From: Hepatocystis sp. ex Piliocolobus tephrosceles
Lineage: Eukaryota; Apicomplexa; Aconoidasida; Haemosporida; Plasmodiidae
Reading direction: 5' to 3'
NCBI GenBank assembly: GCA_902459845.2
Contig: CABPSV020000326.1
Coordinates: forward strand, 1 to 18,949
Length of the DNA stretch: 18,949 nt
Shown here: one piece after another, positions 9,494-18,949 of the stretch
Numbering within the stretch: position 1 is the stretch's first letter
How the letters are laid out: each line of letters opens with the position of its first letter
Made by a program: the position numbers and the translations under genes
The notes under the pieces: generated by a model
What the model saw: the letters and a program-made list of their open reading frames with translations, nothing else
The model's database searches: none
Told to the model about the DNA's origin: nothing

Positions 9494-9966
9494 GTTTAAG
9501 TAATCTGCTTGAAATACCTTTTCTGTGTGATATGGACATTCGGTTAACTTGTGTTTATAACTTTGACGTATTACATATACATACACATTTAGTATATTAA
9601 ATTACAACCATATTTGCATAATAAAAAATAAAACGTATTCTTTTTCCTATTAATTTTACATAAAATTTGTTATTTTTGTCATTTTATCCATATTACAAAT
9701 GATTTTATATAAGTTTTTTAATGTTAATGTTGTTTGTGTTATATATATATATATATATATTTGCTAATACTTAAACTATTTTTGTTTTTCTTGGTCCAAT
9801 TATTTTTTTATGTTTTTGTTTTGCTTTAAGTTAAGTGCCTTATTTAATTTTATATTATTACTTTTATGATTTTGTTTGTTTCTATGTTTATGGAATGTAG
9901 TTTATACTCGTAGTTACAATAATTGTCGTTTTTTGGTGTACATATATATATGTATACTTATTAACA
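7898..9966. other. Spacer upstream of the RIIa gene, with no gene seen
   Basis: These 2.1 kb separate two minus-strand genes and should contain the promoter of the RIIa gene and the 3' region of the Ser/Asn-run gene. It holds an A run at 7939-7964, (AT)n near 8149-8172, 8660-8682 and 9740-9760, T runs near 8306-8335 and 9461-9490, and a phased 12-bp array at 9063-9194. No open frame or structured RNA was convincing. Confidence 0.65.
9063..9194. repeat. 12-bp minisatellite with TGCA in strict phase
   Basis: TGCA occurs at 9075, 9099, 9111, 9123, 9135, 9147, 9159, 9171 and 9183, all on one 12-bp grid. The missing grid point 9087 reads GGCA and the point 9063 reads AGCA. The bases between cores vary (AAAAAATG, TAAAAACA, TACAAGAA). 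The array follows a 20-A run. On the minus strand it reads as a four-residue Met-His/Gln pattern, which I regard as a shadow of the repeat. Confidence 0.85.
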
Positions 9967-10560
<594 letters not shown>

Positions 10561-10910
10561 ATTATTAAACTTTAATAAATTCAAATATATTATGTTGCTA
10601 AAGTTTTATTTCTAACCTACTAGCTATTTTTATTACGTCTTTTTACTACTACTAATAAAGTCATGTGTTATCACTTACAAAAAAAAAAAAAAAAAAAAAA
10701 AAAAAAACACATATATATATATATATACAAATGTACATGTTCTTTTTTCTTTTTATTGCATATCCTTTGTGGGTACCTTTTTACACATGTTCTCTATATG
10801 TGTACACATATATATGTATATGCCTATATTTATACATGATCACTAATTACTAGTAAAGTTTTTGTAATTCAAAAATGAAGGAAAAAAAAAAAAAAAAAAA
10901 AAACACATAA

Positions 10911-11106
10911 GCAAACGTACACAAACGTACACAAACGTACACAAACGTACACAAACGTACACAAACGTACACAAACGTATACAAACGTATACAAACGTAC
11001 ACAAATATACACAAACATACACAAACATACACAAACATACACATACACAAACATATACAAACATACGCAAACATACGCAAATATACGCAAACATATGCAA
11101 ACATAC
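10911..11106. repeat. 10-bp minisatellite, unit ACAAACGTAC
   Basis: About nineteen 10-bp units follow an A run. Thirteen are in exact register from 10911 to 11040, then a 6-bp partial unit, then six more diverged units (ACAAACATAC, GCAAACATAC, GCAAATATAC). GTACAC, which is GTGTAC on the minus strand, occurs seven times in the left part. That fits the GNGTAC consensus reported for the gametocyte commitment factor AP2-G. The array starts about 350 bp upstream of the minus-strand gene's ATG. The repeat is directly seen; binding is inference. Confidence 0.88.
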
Positions 11107-11538
11107 ACATGTTAATAAAAGTACTTAGTGTAAAAATAAAAAAAAAAATTTAAACATATTTAAAAATAGTGAGAAAAAAAAAAAAAAAAAAAGATCCCTA
11201 AGGCGGGAAAATAACAAACTAATAGAAACAACCAAATGATTAACTAAATAAAACACCTCATTTAAACCTTTTTTTGAAAGACATTTTAAAGAAAAACAAC
11301 ATCTACTCATTCAAACTGATTTATACCTTAAAATCACAAATGACTTTTTTTTATTATTTAATACTGATGTGATAAAAAACATCAATTAAAAACTAAACGG
11401 TAATACAACAAAAACAGGGAACAAAATTTTAAAAAACAAAAAAAAAAAATATATATATTTGATATTTTTTATTTAATTCTCTCATAATGTTTACATATGT
11501 ATATATTTTTTGTATACATAATAATGATAATAACATTT

Positions 11539-11552
11539 CCCCACCCTCCTCC
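11539..11552 (-). promoter_or_regulatory. G-run cluster: G-box-like and possible two-tetrad G-quadruplex
   Basis: The minus strand reads GGAGGAGGGTGGGG, four G runs separated by single bases, in DNA that otherwise has almost no G runs. The first runs are only two long, so any quadruplex would have two tetrads. GTGGGGA here also fits the (A/G)NGGGG(C/A) G-box described upstream of plasmodial heat-shock genes. Function is unproven. Confidence 0.35.
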
Positions 11553-12356
11553 TCAAAAAACAAAGAAAAAAAAAAACTTATATAATATTTTAATTCACAA
11601 TTTTTAATAAAACATAATGAAAAAAAAAAAAAAAAAGTAAAACACTAATTTAAGTGCAAAAATCGTAATATATAGATGTGTATATAGTGGAAAACTAATT
11701 ACAAGCTTATTTAATTATTTCGTTACACATTCATTTGGCTATTTTTTTGGCTATTTTTTTTTTTCGTGATAATAGCAAAAACAATTACATTATCTATAAT
11801 TAAACCAGTATGTGAGTTTATAATACATTTTTAATTTTATTCAAAATTCGCTAAATTAAAATTAAAACGAATTTAATTGTGGAAACAGAACAAAAAAAAA
11901 AAAAAAAAAAAAAGAGAGAGAGGGAAAATAACACGATCGACCTAATCAACAGTAGCAACAAAAATATAATTTTATCTATTTATGAAAAAAAAAATAAAAT
12001 AAAATTAAGACAACATACTAAGTGATTTATGTGAGTGAGGATAGTAAACATTTATGTTCACTGTGTTTTGTTTAACCTCATAAATATAATTATTATTATG
12101 TATTGAGAAAAGTGTGTCCTATTTATATACATATATATATATATATACACCTAATATATTCTGTATAACGTTTTTATGAACTCGAAAATATTAACAAAAG
12201 TATAAATATCCTTTTTTTTACAAACAAGTTAGTTATCCACTTTATTGTGTTACTTCATTTTGTTTGCGTGTGAACTAAAAAACATTATTAAGTTAACAAA
12301 TAATTGTATATAAAAGACTAAAAATTAAAAAAATATAATTTGTAAAATATACCAAG

Positions 12357-12360
<4 letters not shown>

Positions 12361-12401
<41 letters not shown>

Positions 12402-12571
12402 AATAACAGCAATAACAACAATAACAGTAATAACAGCAATAACAAAAATAACAACAATAACAAAAATAACAACAATAACAAAAATAACAACAATAATAAC
12501 AATAACAACATTAACAACATTAACAACAATAACTACAGTAACAACAATAACAACAATAACAACAATAAAAT
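12361..12571 (+). repeat. 40-A run followed by 9-bp minisatellite CAATAACAA
   Basis: A run of 40 A (12361-12400) passes directly into nineteen 9-bp units starting at 12401. Most are CAATAACAA or AAATAACAA, with single-base variants such as CATTAACAA and CAGTAACAA. The reading as a Leu-rich minus-strand frame is a shadow of the repeat. Confidence 0.88.
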
Positions 12572-13165
12572 AAATTTAAAAAAAAAAAAAAATCCGTCTA
12601 AATAACAATTACAAGTTTATACGTAAGTATGAACATGTGTTATGCTTCTATAAATGAGTTTATATTTATTCATAAATGCGTATATGTAAGTAAGTATGTA
12701 CCAAACTATTTGAAATAATTTACACCTTTTTTTGCTTATACTCATTTCGAAAAAAAAAAAAAAAAAAAAAAAATACGTAAGCAAGAAAATATAAAAAAAC
12801 TACCAACAAAATAGTTAAACAATTAAATATAAAAAAACAAGAAAGAATAAAAACGTGAAATTTATTTATGGTATAAAAATTTTTCACATAGCATGAGCGT
12901 AGGTTATATACATTAAACTTTTATCCTTCTATATATATACATAAAACTTTAACGTTTCTTTTTAAAGTTTTTATTTTCTTGTTTTTTTCTTTTTTTACGT
13001 TAAATATAGATTAAAATTAAAAAAGAGGTAAGTGTATATGCTTATATTATATATATATATATAAATTAACAAATGTGATACTTAAAGAAAAGCAAAAATA
13101 AAAAAAATAAAACAAAAAAACAATTGAAGATTAACTTATGACGTTTTGAGTTTTCATATTATACG

Positions 13166-13198
<33 letters not shown>

Positions 13199-13361
13199 GG
13201 AAAAATATATATATATATATATATACATGTACAGAAATATAAATATGTAATATTTTTTTAAAAAAAAAAAACCTTTTTTCACATATTACATAAAGCTTCT
13301 GTTTTTAATTTTATTTAAACTTTTATACATTCAATGTCTCTTCATAGTGTAATATAAGGAA

Positions 13362-13363
<2 letters not shown>

Positions 13364-13439
<76 letters not shown>
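13364..13439 (+). repeat. 76-A run, the longest homopolymer in the window
   Basis: Uninterrupted A from 13364 to 13439, followed shortly by a second A run near 13450-13469. It is in the promoter-side spacer of the TBC gene, more than 1 kb from the ATG. The true length is uncertain in any assembly. Confidence 0.85.
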
Positions 13440-13440
<1 letters not shown>

Positions 13441-13784
13441 AAATTTAATTAAAAAAAAAAAAAAAAAAATATACACATAACTATAATTAAAATAAAATCA
13501 GAATTCGATAAAATAAAGTAATACAAAGGCTACACGTACAGTTATTAAAACAAGGCTATTATGCAAAGTTAATAAACAATTAAAACAGAGCTAAACAAAG
13601 CCAAATAGGACTCAATACAGCAAAAAAAAAAAAAATTGACACATAAATCGATTTAATCGTACAAGGTAATATTTAGTTAATATTAAAAATTCTTTTCAAA
13701 GCGCAATTTTATTAAATGTATTATTTTTTTTTTTTAATTCATAATTTTTGCTGAAATTTTTTAATGCTATTAAAAGAATAAAAT

Positions 13785-13872
13785 AAAAGTAAAAATAAAA
13801 GTAAAAATAAAAGTAAAAATAAAAGTAAAAATAAAAGTAAAAATAAAAGTAAAAATAAAAGTAAAAATAAAA
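13785..13872 (+). repeat. 12-bp minisatellite, unit GTAAAAATAAAA
   Basis: GT recurs at 13789, 13801, 13813, 13825, 13837, 13849 and 13861, so seven near-perfect 12-bp units. A degenerate four-base pattern of CGAA, TGAA and TGAG blocks follows to about 13930. The Phe-Tyr frame on the minus strand is a shadow. Confidence 0.88.
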
Positions 13873-14408
13873 AACGAACGAATGAGCGAACGATTGAATG
13901 AACAATTGAGAGGACAGACAAGCAAACAAAAAAAAGAAAAAAATTTTACAAAAATAAATAATAACAAATTTTTAAACTACCGCAACGCATAAAACGAACT
14001 ATAGTAGTATTGTTTTATTTTACTTTATTCATATTAAATTATTTATTTATTTAATTATTTATTTTTTTTTTTTTTTAGTGAACAAATAAACCATAGCGTA
14101 ACATCAACTGTACTAACATTTTAGTACACATTTTTGGTGATACTACTTAAATGTTTTTATTTACTGATTTGTATATGCAAACTTGCACATAAACATAGAA
14201 ACGTTTATGTCTATATATAGTTTTTTTTCTATCTCAATTTTATAACTTTTTAAAACAACGGACATAATTTTATAATACCATTTTTTATTTTTTTTTTTTT
14301 ATTTTTATTTTTATTTATTTATTTTTTTTATTATGAAGAAGGCCTTTAGTTTAATTTAATTTTAACAAATTTGATGACATTGTTTTGATGAAGGTTAACA
14401 GTACAGAA

Positions 14409-14433
14409 GTACATACACGTTATGTACGTGTAT
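14409..14433. promoter_or_regulatory. Two overlapping inverted repeats upstream of the TBC gene
   Basis: Hairpin 1 has arms GTACATA (14409-14415) and TATGTAC (14421-14427) with a 5-nt loop. Hairpin 2 has arms ATACACGT (14413-14420) and ACGTGTAT (14426-14433) with a 5-nt loop. They share bases and so exclude each other. The element lies about 210 bp before the ATG, so it may be promoter or 5' leader. It also holds two ACGT cores, unusual in this DNA. Confidence 0.4.
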
Positions 14434-14639
14434 ATACAAATAATTACTATTAACATTTGTACTTATACATTTTAGAGATAAATTTTAAATAAGTGTATAT
14501 ATTTATATGTATAGTTAACTCTTCTTACTATATTACCTACCTTTTGTAATAAAAAAAATTAATTAATAAAAAAAATAATTAATACGGGTAATATATATAT
14601 ATATATATATTAGGACGTCAATAAATTGTACATAATACT

Positions 14640-17600
14640 ATGAGTGTGTCGAGTTCAATTGAGCTGAATTTTATAGAAAAGGGTAATAAAACATACAGTG
14701 AAGATTCAATAAATTTGAATATAAAAAGTGCTAATAAAAAAGAACAAAACATAAGGACTTCCTACAAAAATAAAAAAGAAAAAAATGAACATAACGAAAC
14801 TAATGAAATAAGAAAAAGAAAAAGTAGTAAAGAAAAAAATAGAAAAGGTGAACACATACCATTTGAAAACACTGCTCAAGAAAAATTAAAATCGAGTGAT
14901 ACATATCAAGAACAACAACATAATAGCAATAAAAGTGATAGTAACGATAGAGATCGTAAGAGTAATAATAATAACGGTAACAAACGTGGAAATATAAATC
15001 CTGTACAAAGAGCAAACTGGACGAAACAAAAACAACAAGAACAGCCATTTAATAAAAAAGAAGGCAGTAATACTAATGTAGAAACAATGTCATACAAAAA
15101 AAATATAAATGCGCAAAATATAAATGCGCAAAATAAAAATGCGCAAAATGAAAATGCGCAAAATATAAATGCGCAAAATATAAATGCGCAAAATATAAAT
15201 GCGCAAAATATAAATGCGCAAAATATAAATGCGCAAAATGAAAATGCGCAAAATATAAATGCGCAAAATATAAATGCGCAAAATAAAAATGCGCAAAATG
15301 AAAATGCGCAAAATGAAAATGCGCAAAATGAAAATGCACAAAATATAAATGCGCAAAATAAAAATGCGCAAAATATAAATGCGCAAAATAAAAATGCGCA
15401 AAATAAAAATGCCCTAAATGAAAGTGGCCAAAATAAAAATGCCCTAAATGAAAGTGGCCAAAATGAAAGTGGCCAAAATGAAAAAAACGAATTAAAAAAA
15501 GGTGATAATACACACAGTAAGAACCAAAGTGACATGCACCATATGAACTTCAGTGCAGGAGTAACAAACGATGGACAAGCTTGTTATTCCAATGTTGATT
15601 CATATGATTTTCCAATGTATGATTTAGACGATATAGAGTTAGAAGCACAACAACAGTTTATGGAAGAGTGGGTAATAACAAAAAAAAAATTGTATGATCC
15701 AACAATAGGATTACGTAAACATTATACTAATGAATTATTATCATGTGGAGAAAAAAACAATATTCGTATTTTGGATAAATGGTCATCTATGATAAATAGA
15801 GATATTAATTGGTTTATGAAAAATCATCAAACTACTTACTTAAGAAGAGTAAAACGAGGTATACCTCAAAAGTATAGATGGAAGGTATGGTTTCATATTA
15901 CTTCTGGTCATACTTTATTAAAAAAATTTGAAAAAATATATTATTTTTTATCAAAAAAAAAATCAAATTATACTAATTTAATATTAATTGATGTTTCAAG
16001 AACATTTCCTGAATTATTAATATTTGATAAATATGCACAAGAACAACTTTATCGAATTTTAAATGCTTATTCTAATTATGATCCAGCAGTTGGTTATTGT
16101 CAAGGAATGAATTTTATTGTTGGTTTATTATTAATTGTTAGTAGTTTTAACGAAATAGAAACATTTTGTGTACTTGTTAGTTTAATGAGTAATTACCATT
16201 TAAAAGATTTTTATAAAGATAAATTCCCTTTATTAAATAGATTTATTTATTTATTTGAACAAATTTTAAAATCAGAATTACCTGACTTAGTTGAACATTT
16301 TAAAAAAGAAGAAGTTCATCCTCCTGTTTATCTTCACCAATGGTTATTAACATTATTCATAGCTAGCTTACCAATTAAAAGTGTTATAGTTATATGGGAC
16401 TATTTATTTAGTACTAGTATAAAAATGATACTGATCATATCAATTGCTTTATTAAAAATATTAAAAAGTTATTTATTAAAACACAAATTTGAAAAAATAT
16501 TAAAACTATTAAAATCGTTAAAATATAACGAAAGTAATGATGATATTTTAATAGCTAGACTACTTATAAAAAAATGTGAAGCAATTAATCTGAATAATGA
16601 ATTAAATTATTTATTTGATAATTTGGAAAATGAATCTATTCCGTTTGACGGAACACATAAGTTTATGATAAACGATATAAATACTTCTCATTTTTGCAAC
16701 TTTGTAGCATCTTCTGCATTAACAACTTCAACTGATAATCAAACATCTGATACGTTTATGGGTATAGGTACCAACGACAGCATGGGTCATGACAATACTG
16801 AAGACAAAAACAATGACAAAAACAATGATAAAAACAGTGGCAAAAACAACGACAAAAACAGTGGCAAAAACAGTGGCAAAAACAGTGGCAAAAACAACGA
16901 CAAAAACAGTAGCAAAAACAGTGGCAAAAACAGTGGCAAAAACAGTGGCAAAAACAACGACAACGATTTTGTTTTACTTGATGGGAATTCCTTATTTAAT
17001 TTTTTTACAAATAATCCATTAAAAAGGGAAAATCAAGAAGAAGAGTTAAATATAGGTACAGCTATAAATTTTACGGGAGATAATGATAATATACCATTAT
17101 ATTGTCAGCGGTATGAACAACATCGTAATAAAATAAAAGATAATAATAAAATACCTGACATAAATTATAGTAATACTTCTAGTTTTAACAATCCCAGTGT
17201 TAGTGATAGTTATAATACAAATCCTATGTACTATGAACTTGTAACTAGTAAAACAAAAAATAGTAATGATAATAGTTCTAAATATATTCAGAAAACAACA
17301 GAAAATAATGATTTTGACAATGAATTTATTTTTTTTAATTCTTATGCAGATAATGATAATAGTGGGGGGGTACGTCACGGAAGGGCGAGAAGTCCTACTG
17401 ATGATTTTCCAAATTATGACAACTCCATCACTGATAAACTGACAAATCAAAAATATGCTAAAGAAGAACAAAAAAGAGCAAAAGAAGAACAAAAAAACTT
17501 CAAAGAAGAACAAAAAACCGTCAAAGAAAAACAAAAAACCGCTAAAGAAGAACAAAAAAAAACAAAAACATTAAATAAAAATACGGATGAAAAAAAAAAA

Positions 17601-18773
17601 TGGAAACACACAGGTGAACAAACAAGTGAACCAACGAGTGAACAAACGAGTGAGAATAAAAATATAAACAAAACAGTAAACACTATTATGAATAGAAAAA
17701 ATTATAATATAACAGAAAGTAGTTTTTCCAATTTTAGTAACAATAATATAGACAATGATGGGGAAGAGTATAATTATAACAACAACGAAGAGTATGAAAT
17801 TCAAAGTAATGAAAATAAAAAAAAAAGTATAGACTATTACAATAGTAAGAACGAAAAAAATAATTCGAATGTTGATCCTTCTTCAACCAATAACAACAAT
17901 ACATTACAAGTTGCACATGCAAAAAAAAAAAAAGAAAAACACAATGTTACAAGTAACTTAAAAAGACACGCTTACTACAATCAGAGTAATGGTGGTACTA
18001 GTAATAGTGGAAATATTATTTACAATGGAAATAACAATAATAAATACAATAATAAATACATTAATAAATACAATAATAAATACAATAAACAAAGTAATAT
18101 TATGAACAGTCATAACAATAACGACAAAAAAAATAATAATTATAAACATAATAATATGCGTGATGAGGAAGTTAATCAAGCGGAAGATTTAATATCGGGC
18201 AGATTGCAAAAATTTGAAAATATAATGAACGAAATAGAAGAACGAGATTTTAACAGTGCAGTACAATTAAGAAATACGAAACGTGCAGAAAGAGCTAAAC
18301 AACTAGAAAAAAAAAAATATAAAACTGATGTAAAAAATCAATTAAATAATGAGTCTATACAAAAAAGAAAAAATAATTATGAATATGATCATGGGAATGA
18401 TGATGATGAGGATGGAGATGAAGATGAAGATGAAGATGAAGATGGAGATAACACTTGTAGTACAGGTCAAATAGATAGTAATAGTCATGGTACTGCAGAG
18501 AATGTGGCAGGTGATGGTATTCTTAATATATCTCGATATATTAATCAAAATAATCAAGAAAACAAATTAAGTGATGAAGAAAATAATGGACTAAACTTTT
18601 TTAATATAATACATTCTTATGCAAAAGACAATAATTGGTTTGACGTATCATCAATCAATAAGTATTGCCAGTTTAATAAAAAAGCTACAGAAATGGAACT
18701 GGACAATATGAACGTAAGTTACAAAAAGAAGGGATACAAACGCAATAGCGAGTCAAACAATAGTAACAGCTAG
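14640..18773 (+). CDS. TBC-domain Rab GTPase-activating protein, 1377 residues
   Basis: The TBC domain (about residues 400-630) stimulates GTP hydrolysis by a Rab protein in vesicle traffic. Visible landmarks are GIPQKYRWKVW (from G407), IDVSRTFPE with the arginine finger R454, and VGYCQGMNF with the glutamine finger Q488. The R-to-Q spacing of 34 is close to other active TBC proteins, so the enzyme should be active. PPVYLHQWLLTLF and VIWDYLF follow. Outside the domain the protein is low complexity: a Lys/Glu/Asn-rich N-terminus, the five-residue NAQN repeats (156-280), KNSG/KNND repeats (723-774), seven-residue KEEQK repeats (941-975), Asn-rich stretches and an acidic DED run near 1250-1270. 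A likely coiled coil (NQAEDLISGRLQKFENIMNEI) precedes the acidic run. No membrane span or signal peptide is seen. A single exon is assumed; the ATG at 14640 follows an AT-rich leader with stops. The Rab partner cannot be predicted. Confidence 0.93.
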   Translation: MSVSSSIELNFIEKGNKTYSEDSINLNIKSANKKEQNIRTSYKNKKEKNEHNETNEIRKRKSSKEKNRKGEHIPFENTAQEKLKSSDTYQEQQHNSNKSDSNDRDRKSNNNNGNKRGNINPVQRANWTKQKQQEQPFNKKEGSNTNVETMSYKKNINAQNINAQNKNAQNENAQNINAQNINAQNINAQNINAQNINAQNENAQNINAQNINAQNKNAQNENAQNENAQNENAQNINAQNKNAQNINAQNKNAQNKNALNESGQNKNALNESGQNESGQNEKNELKKGDNTHSKNQSDMHHMNFSAGVTNDGQACYSNVDSYDFPMYDLDDIELEAQQQFMEEWVITKKKLYDPTIGLRKHYTNELLSCGEKNNIRILDKWSSMINRDINWFMKNHQTTYLRRVKRGIPQKYRWKVWFHITSGHTLLKKFEKIYYFLSKKKSNYTNLILIDVSRTFPELLIFDKYAQEQLYRILNAYSNYDPAVGYCQGMNFIVGLLLIVSSFNEIETFCVLVSLMSNYHLKDFYKDKFPLLNRFIYLFEQILKSELPDLVEHFKKEEVHPPVYLHQWLLTLFIASLPIKSVIVIWDYLFSTSIKMILIISIALLKILKSYLLKHKFEKILKLLKSLKYNESNDDILIARLLIKKCEAINLNNELNYLFDNLENESIPFDGTHKFMINDINTSHFCNFVASSALTTSTDNQTSDTFMGIGTNDSMGHDNTEDKNNDKNNDKNSGKNNDKNSGKNSGKNSGKNNDKNSSKNSGKNSGKNSGKNNDNDFVLLDGNSLFNFFTNNPLKRENQEEELNIGTAINFTGDNDNIPLYCQRYEQHRNKIKDNNKIPDINYSNTSSFNNPSVSDSYNTNPMYYELVTSKTKNSNDNSSKYIQKTTENNDFDNEFIFFNSYADNDNSGGVRHGRARSPTDDFPNYDNSITDKLTNQKYAKEEQKRAKEEQKNFKEEQKTVKEKQKTAKEEQKKTKTLNKNTDEKKKWKHTGEQTSEPTSEQTSENKNINKTVNTIMNRKNYNITESSFSNFSNNNIDNDGEEYNYNNNEEYEIQSNENKKKSIDYYNSKNEKNNSNVDPSSTNNNNTLQVAHAKKKKEKHNVTSNLKRHAYYNQSNGGTSNSGNIIYNGNNNNKYNNKYINKYNNKYNKQSNIMNSHNNNDKKNNNYKHNNMRDEEVNQAEDLISGRLQKFENIMNEIEERDFNSAVQLRNTKRAERAKQLEKKKYKTDVKNQLNNESIQKRKNNYEYDHGNDDDEDGDEDEDEDEDGDNTCSTGQIDSNSHGTAENVAGDGILNISRYINQNNQENKLSDEENNGLNFFNIIHSYAKDNNWFDVSSINKYCQFNKKATEMELDNMNVSYKKKGYKRNSESNNSNS
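15105..15479 (+). repeat. 15-bp coding repeat (I/K/E)NAQN, 25 units, in the TBC gene
   Basis: Twenty units of xNAQN are followed by KNALN, ESGQN, KNALN, ESGQN, ESGQN (residues 156-280). At DNA level AATGCGCAAAAT is nearly invariant, with one GCA for GCG, while the first codon varies among ATA, AAA and GAA. The order IIKE occurs at units 1-4 and again at 11-14, a sign of segmental duplication. The GCGC in each unit makes this a local GC-rich patch. Long antisense frames here are shadows of the repeat. Confidence 0.95.
16806..16961 (+). repeat. 12-bp coding repeat KNSG/KNND, 13 units, in the TBC gene
   Basis: Thirteen four-residue units (residues 723-774) are built from AAAAACAGTGGC and AAAAACAACGAC types, with one KNSS. 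They lie just after the TBC domain and are followed by NDFVLLDGNSLFNFF, which looks non-repetitive. The repeat is strongly hydrophilic and probably disordered. Confidence 0.93.
17460..17564 (+). repeat. 21-bp coding repeat KEEQKxx, 5 units, in the TBC gene
   Basis: Five seven-residue units (residues 941-975): KEEQKRA, KEEQKNF, KEEQKTV, KEKQKTA, KEEQKKT. Charged heptads of this kind may form a single alpha helix. A short TSE repeat (TSEPTSEQTSE) follows about 23 residues later. Confidence 0.9.
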
Positions 18774-18883
18774 TAGTGATCTATATACATATATACACAT
18801 ATTGTATATTTTTATCTCCTCTGTGTTTTGTTGTACGAGTTTGTACTTTCTATTTTATTTACTTTTTTTTTTTGTGTGTGTGT

Positions 18884-18949
<66 letters not shown>
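18774..18949. other. 3' flank of the TBC gene, ending in a long T run
   Basis: A second in-line stop (TAG TAG) is followed by AT-rich sequence, a short (GT)n tract (about 18873-18884) and then uninterrupted T from 18885 to the window edge, at least 65 bases. No gene is seen. The homopolymer at the edge may be where an assembled contig stops. Confidence 0.75.

Larger units (their letters stand above)
10561..14639. other. 4.1 kb divergent spacer with no gene seen
   Basis: This lies between the minus-strand unknown gene and the plus-strand TBC gene, so it must hold both promoters. I see no supported gene. It holds a TAGCTA at 10621-10626, A runs near 10681-10706, 10882-10903 and 11172-11191, and a 10-bp array (10911-11106). 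A G-run cluster (11539-11552), a 9-bp array (12361-12571), (AT)n near 13160-13190 and 13208-13224, a 76-A run (13364-13439), a 12-bp array (13785-13872) and overlapping hairpins (14409-14433) complete it. A stretch at 11190-11310 is GC-richer but shows only a 61-codon frame of doubtful value. Confidence 0.65.

Noticed and set aside
10561..10584. Extension of the minus-strand unknown gene to 10584
   Set aside because: The codon there is TTG; the first ATG in frame is at 10560.
10621..10626. TAGCTA (AP2-O-like site) about 60 bp upstream of the unknown gene's ATG
   Set aside because: It is a single six-base AT-rich palindrome, expected by chance, and also occurs inside the TBC coding region.
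10907..11106. CRISPR-like or regularly spaced array
   Set aside because: The units are contiguous 10-bp copies without unique spacers, in a eukaryotic context.
11125..11310. 61-codon minus-strand frame (begins MSRCCFSLKCLSKKG) in GC-richer DNA
   Set aside because: Its second half is a translation of T runs, there is no family match, and no clear splice sites link it to the minus-strand gene at 10560.
12293..12529. Leu-rich minus-strand frame
   Set aside because: A translation of the CAATAACAA array and the 40-base homopolymer.
14906..15535. Long minus-strand frames (up to 209 codons) opposite the TBC gene
   Set aside because: They are reverse readings of the 15-bp coding repeat and give only periodic Phe-Cys-Ala or Phe-Ala-His patterns.

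Overview
This window looks like nuclear DNA of a malaria parasite (genus Plasmodium or a close haemosporidian). The evidence is extreme A+T content, homopolymer runs up to 76 A, (AT)n tracts in every spacer, short GT..AG introns, Asn/Lys-rich low-complexity protein inserts, and proteins typical of the genus. I cannot name the species from the sequence alone.

Layout, left to right. (1) 1-748 is an A-rich then pyrimidine-rich upstream region. (2) 749-2728, plus strand, is a four-exon Qa-SNARE (syntaxin). I rebuilt its small exons from splice sites and reading phase. Its last exon has a one-register frame break at a 20-A run. (3) 2729-5246 is a 2.5 kb spacer with an 8-bp minisatellite, a large T/A inverted repeat, a 14-bp minisatellite and a palindromic TGCACGTGCA. 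(4) 5247-7663, plus strand, is the cytosolic phenylalanyl-tRNA synthetase beta subunit. Two short 3' exons must be added to the long first exon to complete the family C-terminus. (5) 7715-7897, minus strand, is a 60-residue protein that is almost only an RIIa (PKA regulatory-subunit type) dimerization/docking domain. It lies tail to tail with the synthetase, with 51 bp between stops. (6) 7898-9966 is a spacer with a 12-bp array in which TGCA recurs every 12 bp. (7) 9967-10560, minus strand, is an unrecognised 197-residue protein ending in pure Ser and Asn runs. (8) 10561-14639 is a 4.1 kb divergent spacer with a 10-bp array rich in GTACAC, a G-run cluster, a 9-bp array, a 12-bp array and a pair of overlapping hairpins. 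(9) 14640-18773, plus strand, is a 1377-residue TBC-domain Rab GTPase-activating protein with both catalytic fingers and several in-frame tandem repeats. (10) The window ends inside a run of at least 65 T.

The genes do not form an operon-like unit. The syntaxin and the TBC protein both belong to vesicle traffic, the synthetase to translation, and the RIIa protein probably to an anchoring or axonemal complex. No mobile element, CRISPR, rRNA or convincing tRNA gene was seen. The points most worth checking are the phased motif arrays in the spacers, the RIIa microprotein, the poly-A frame break, and the recurring arrangement of a poly-A run followed directly by a minisatellite.
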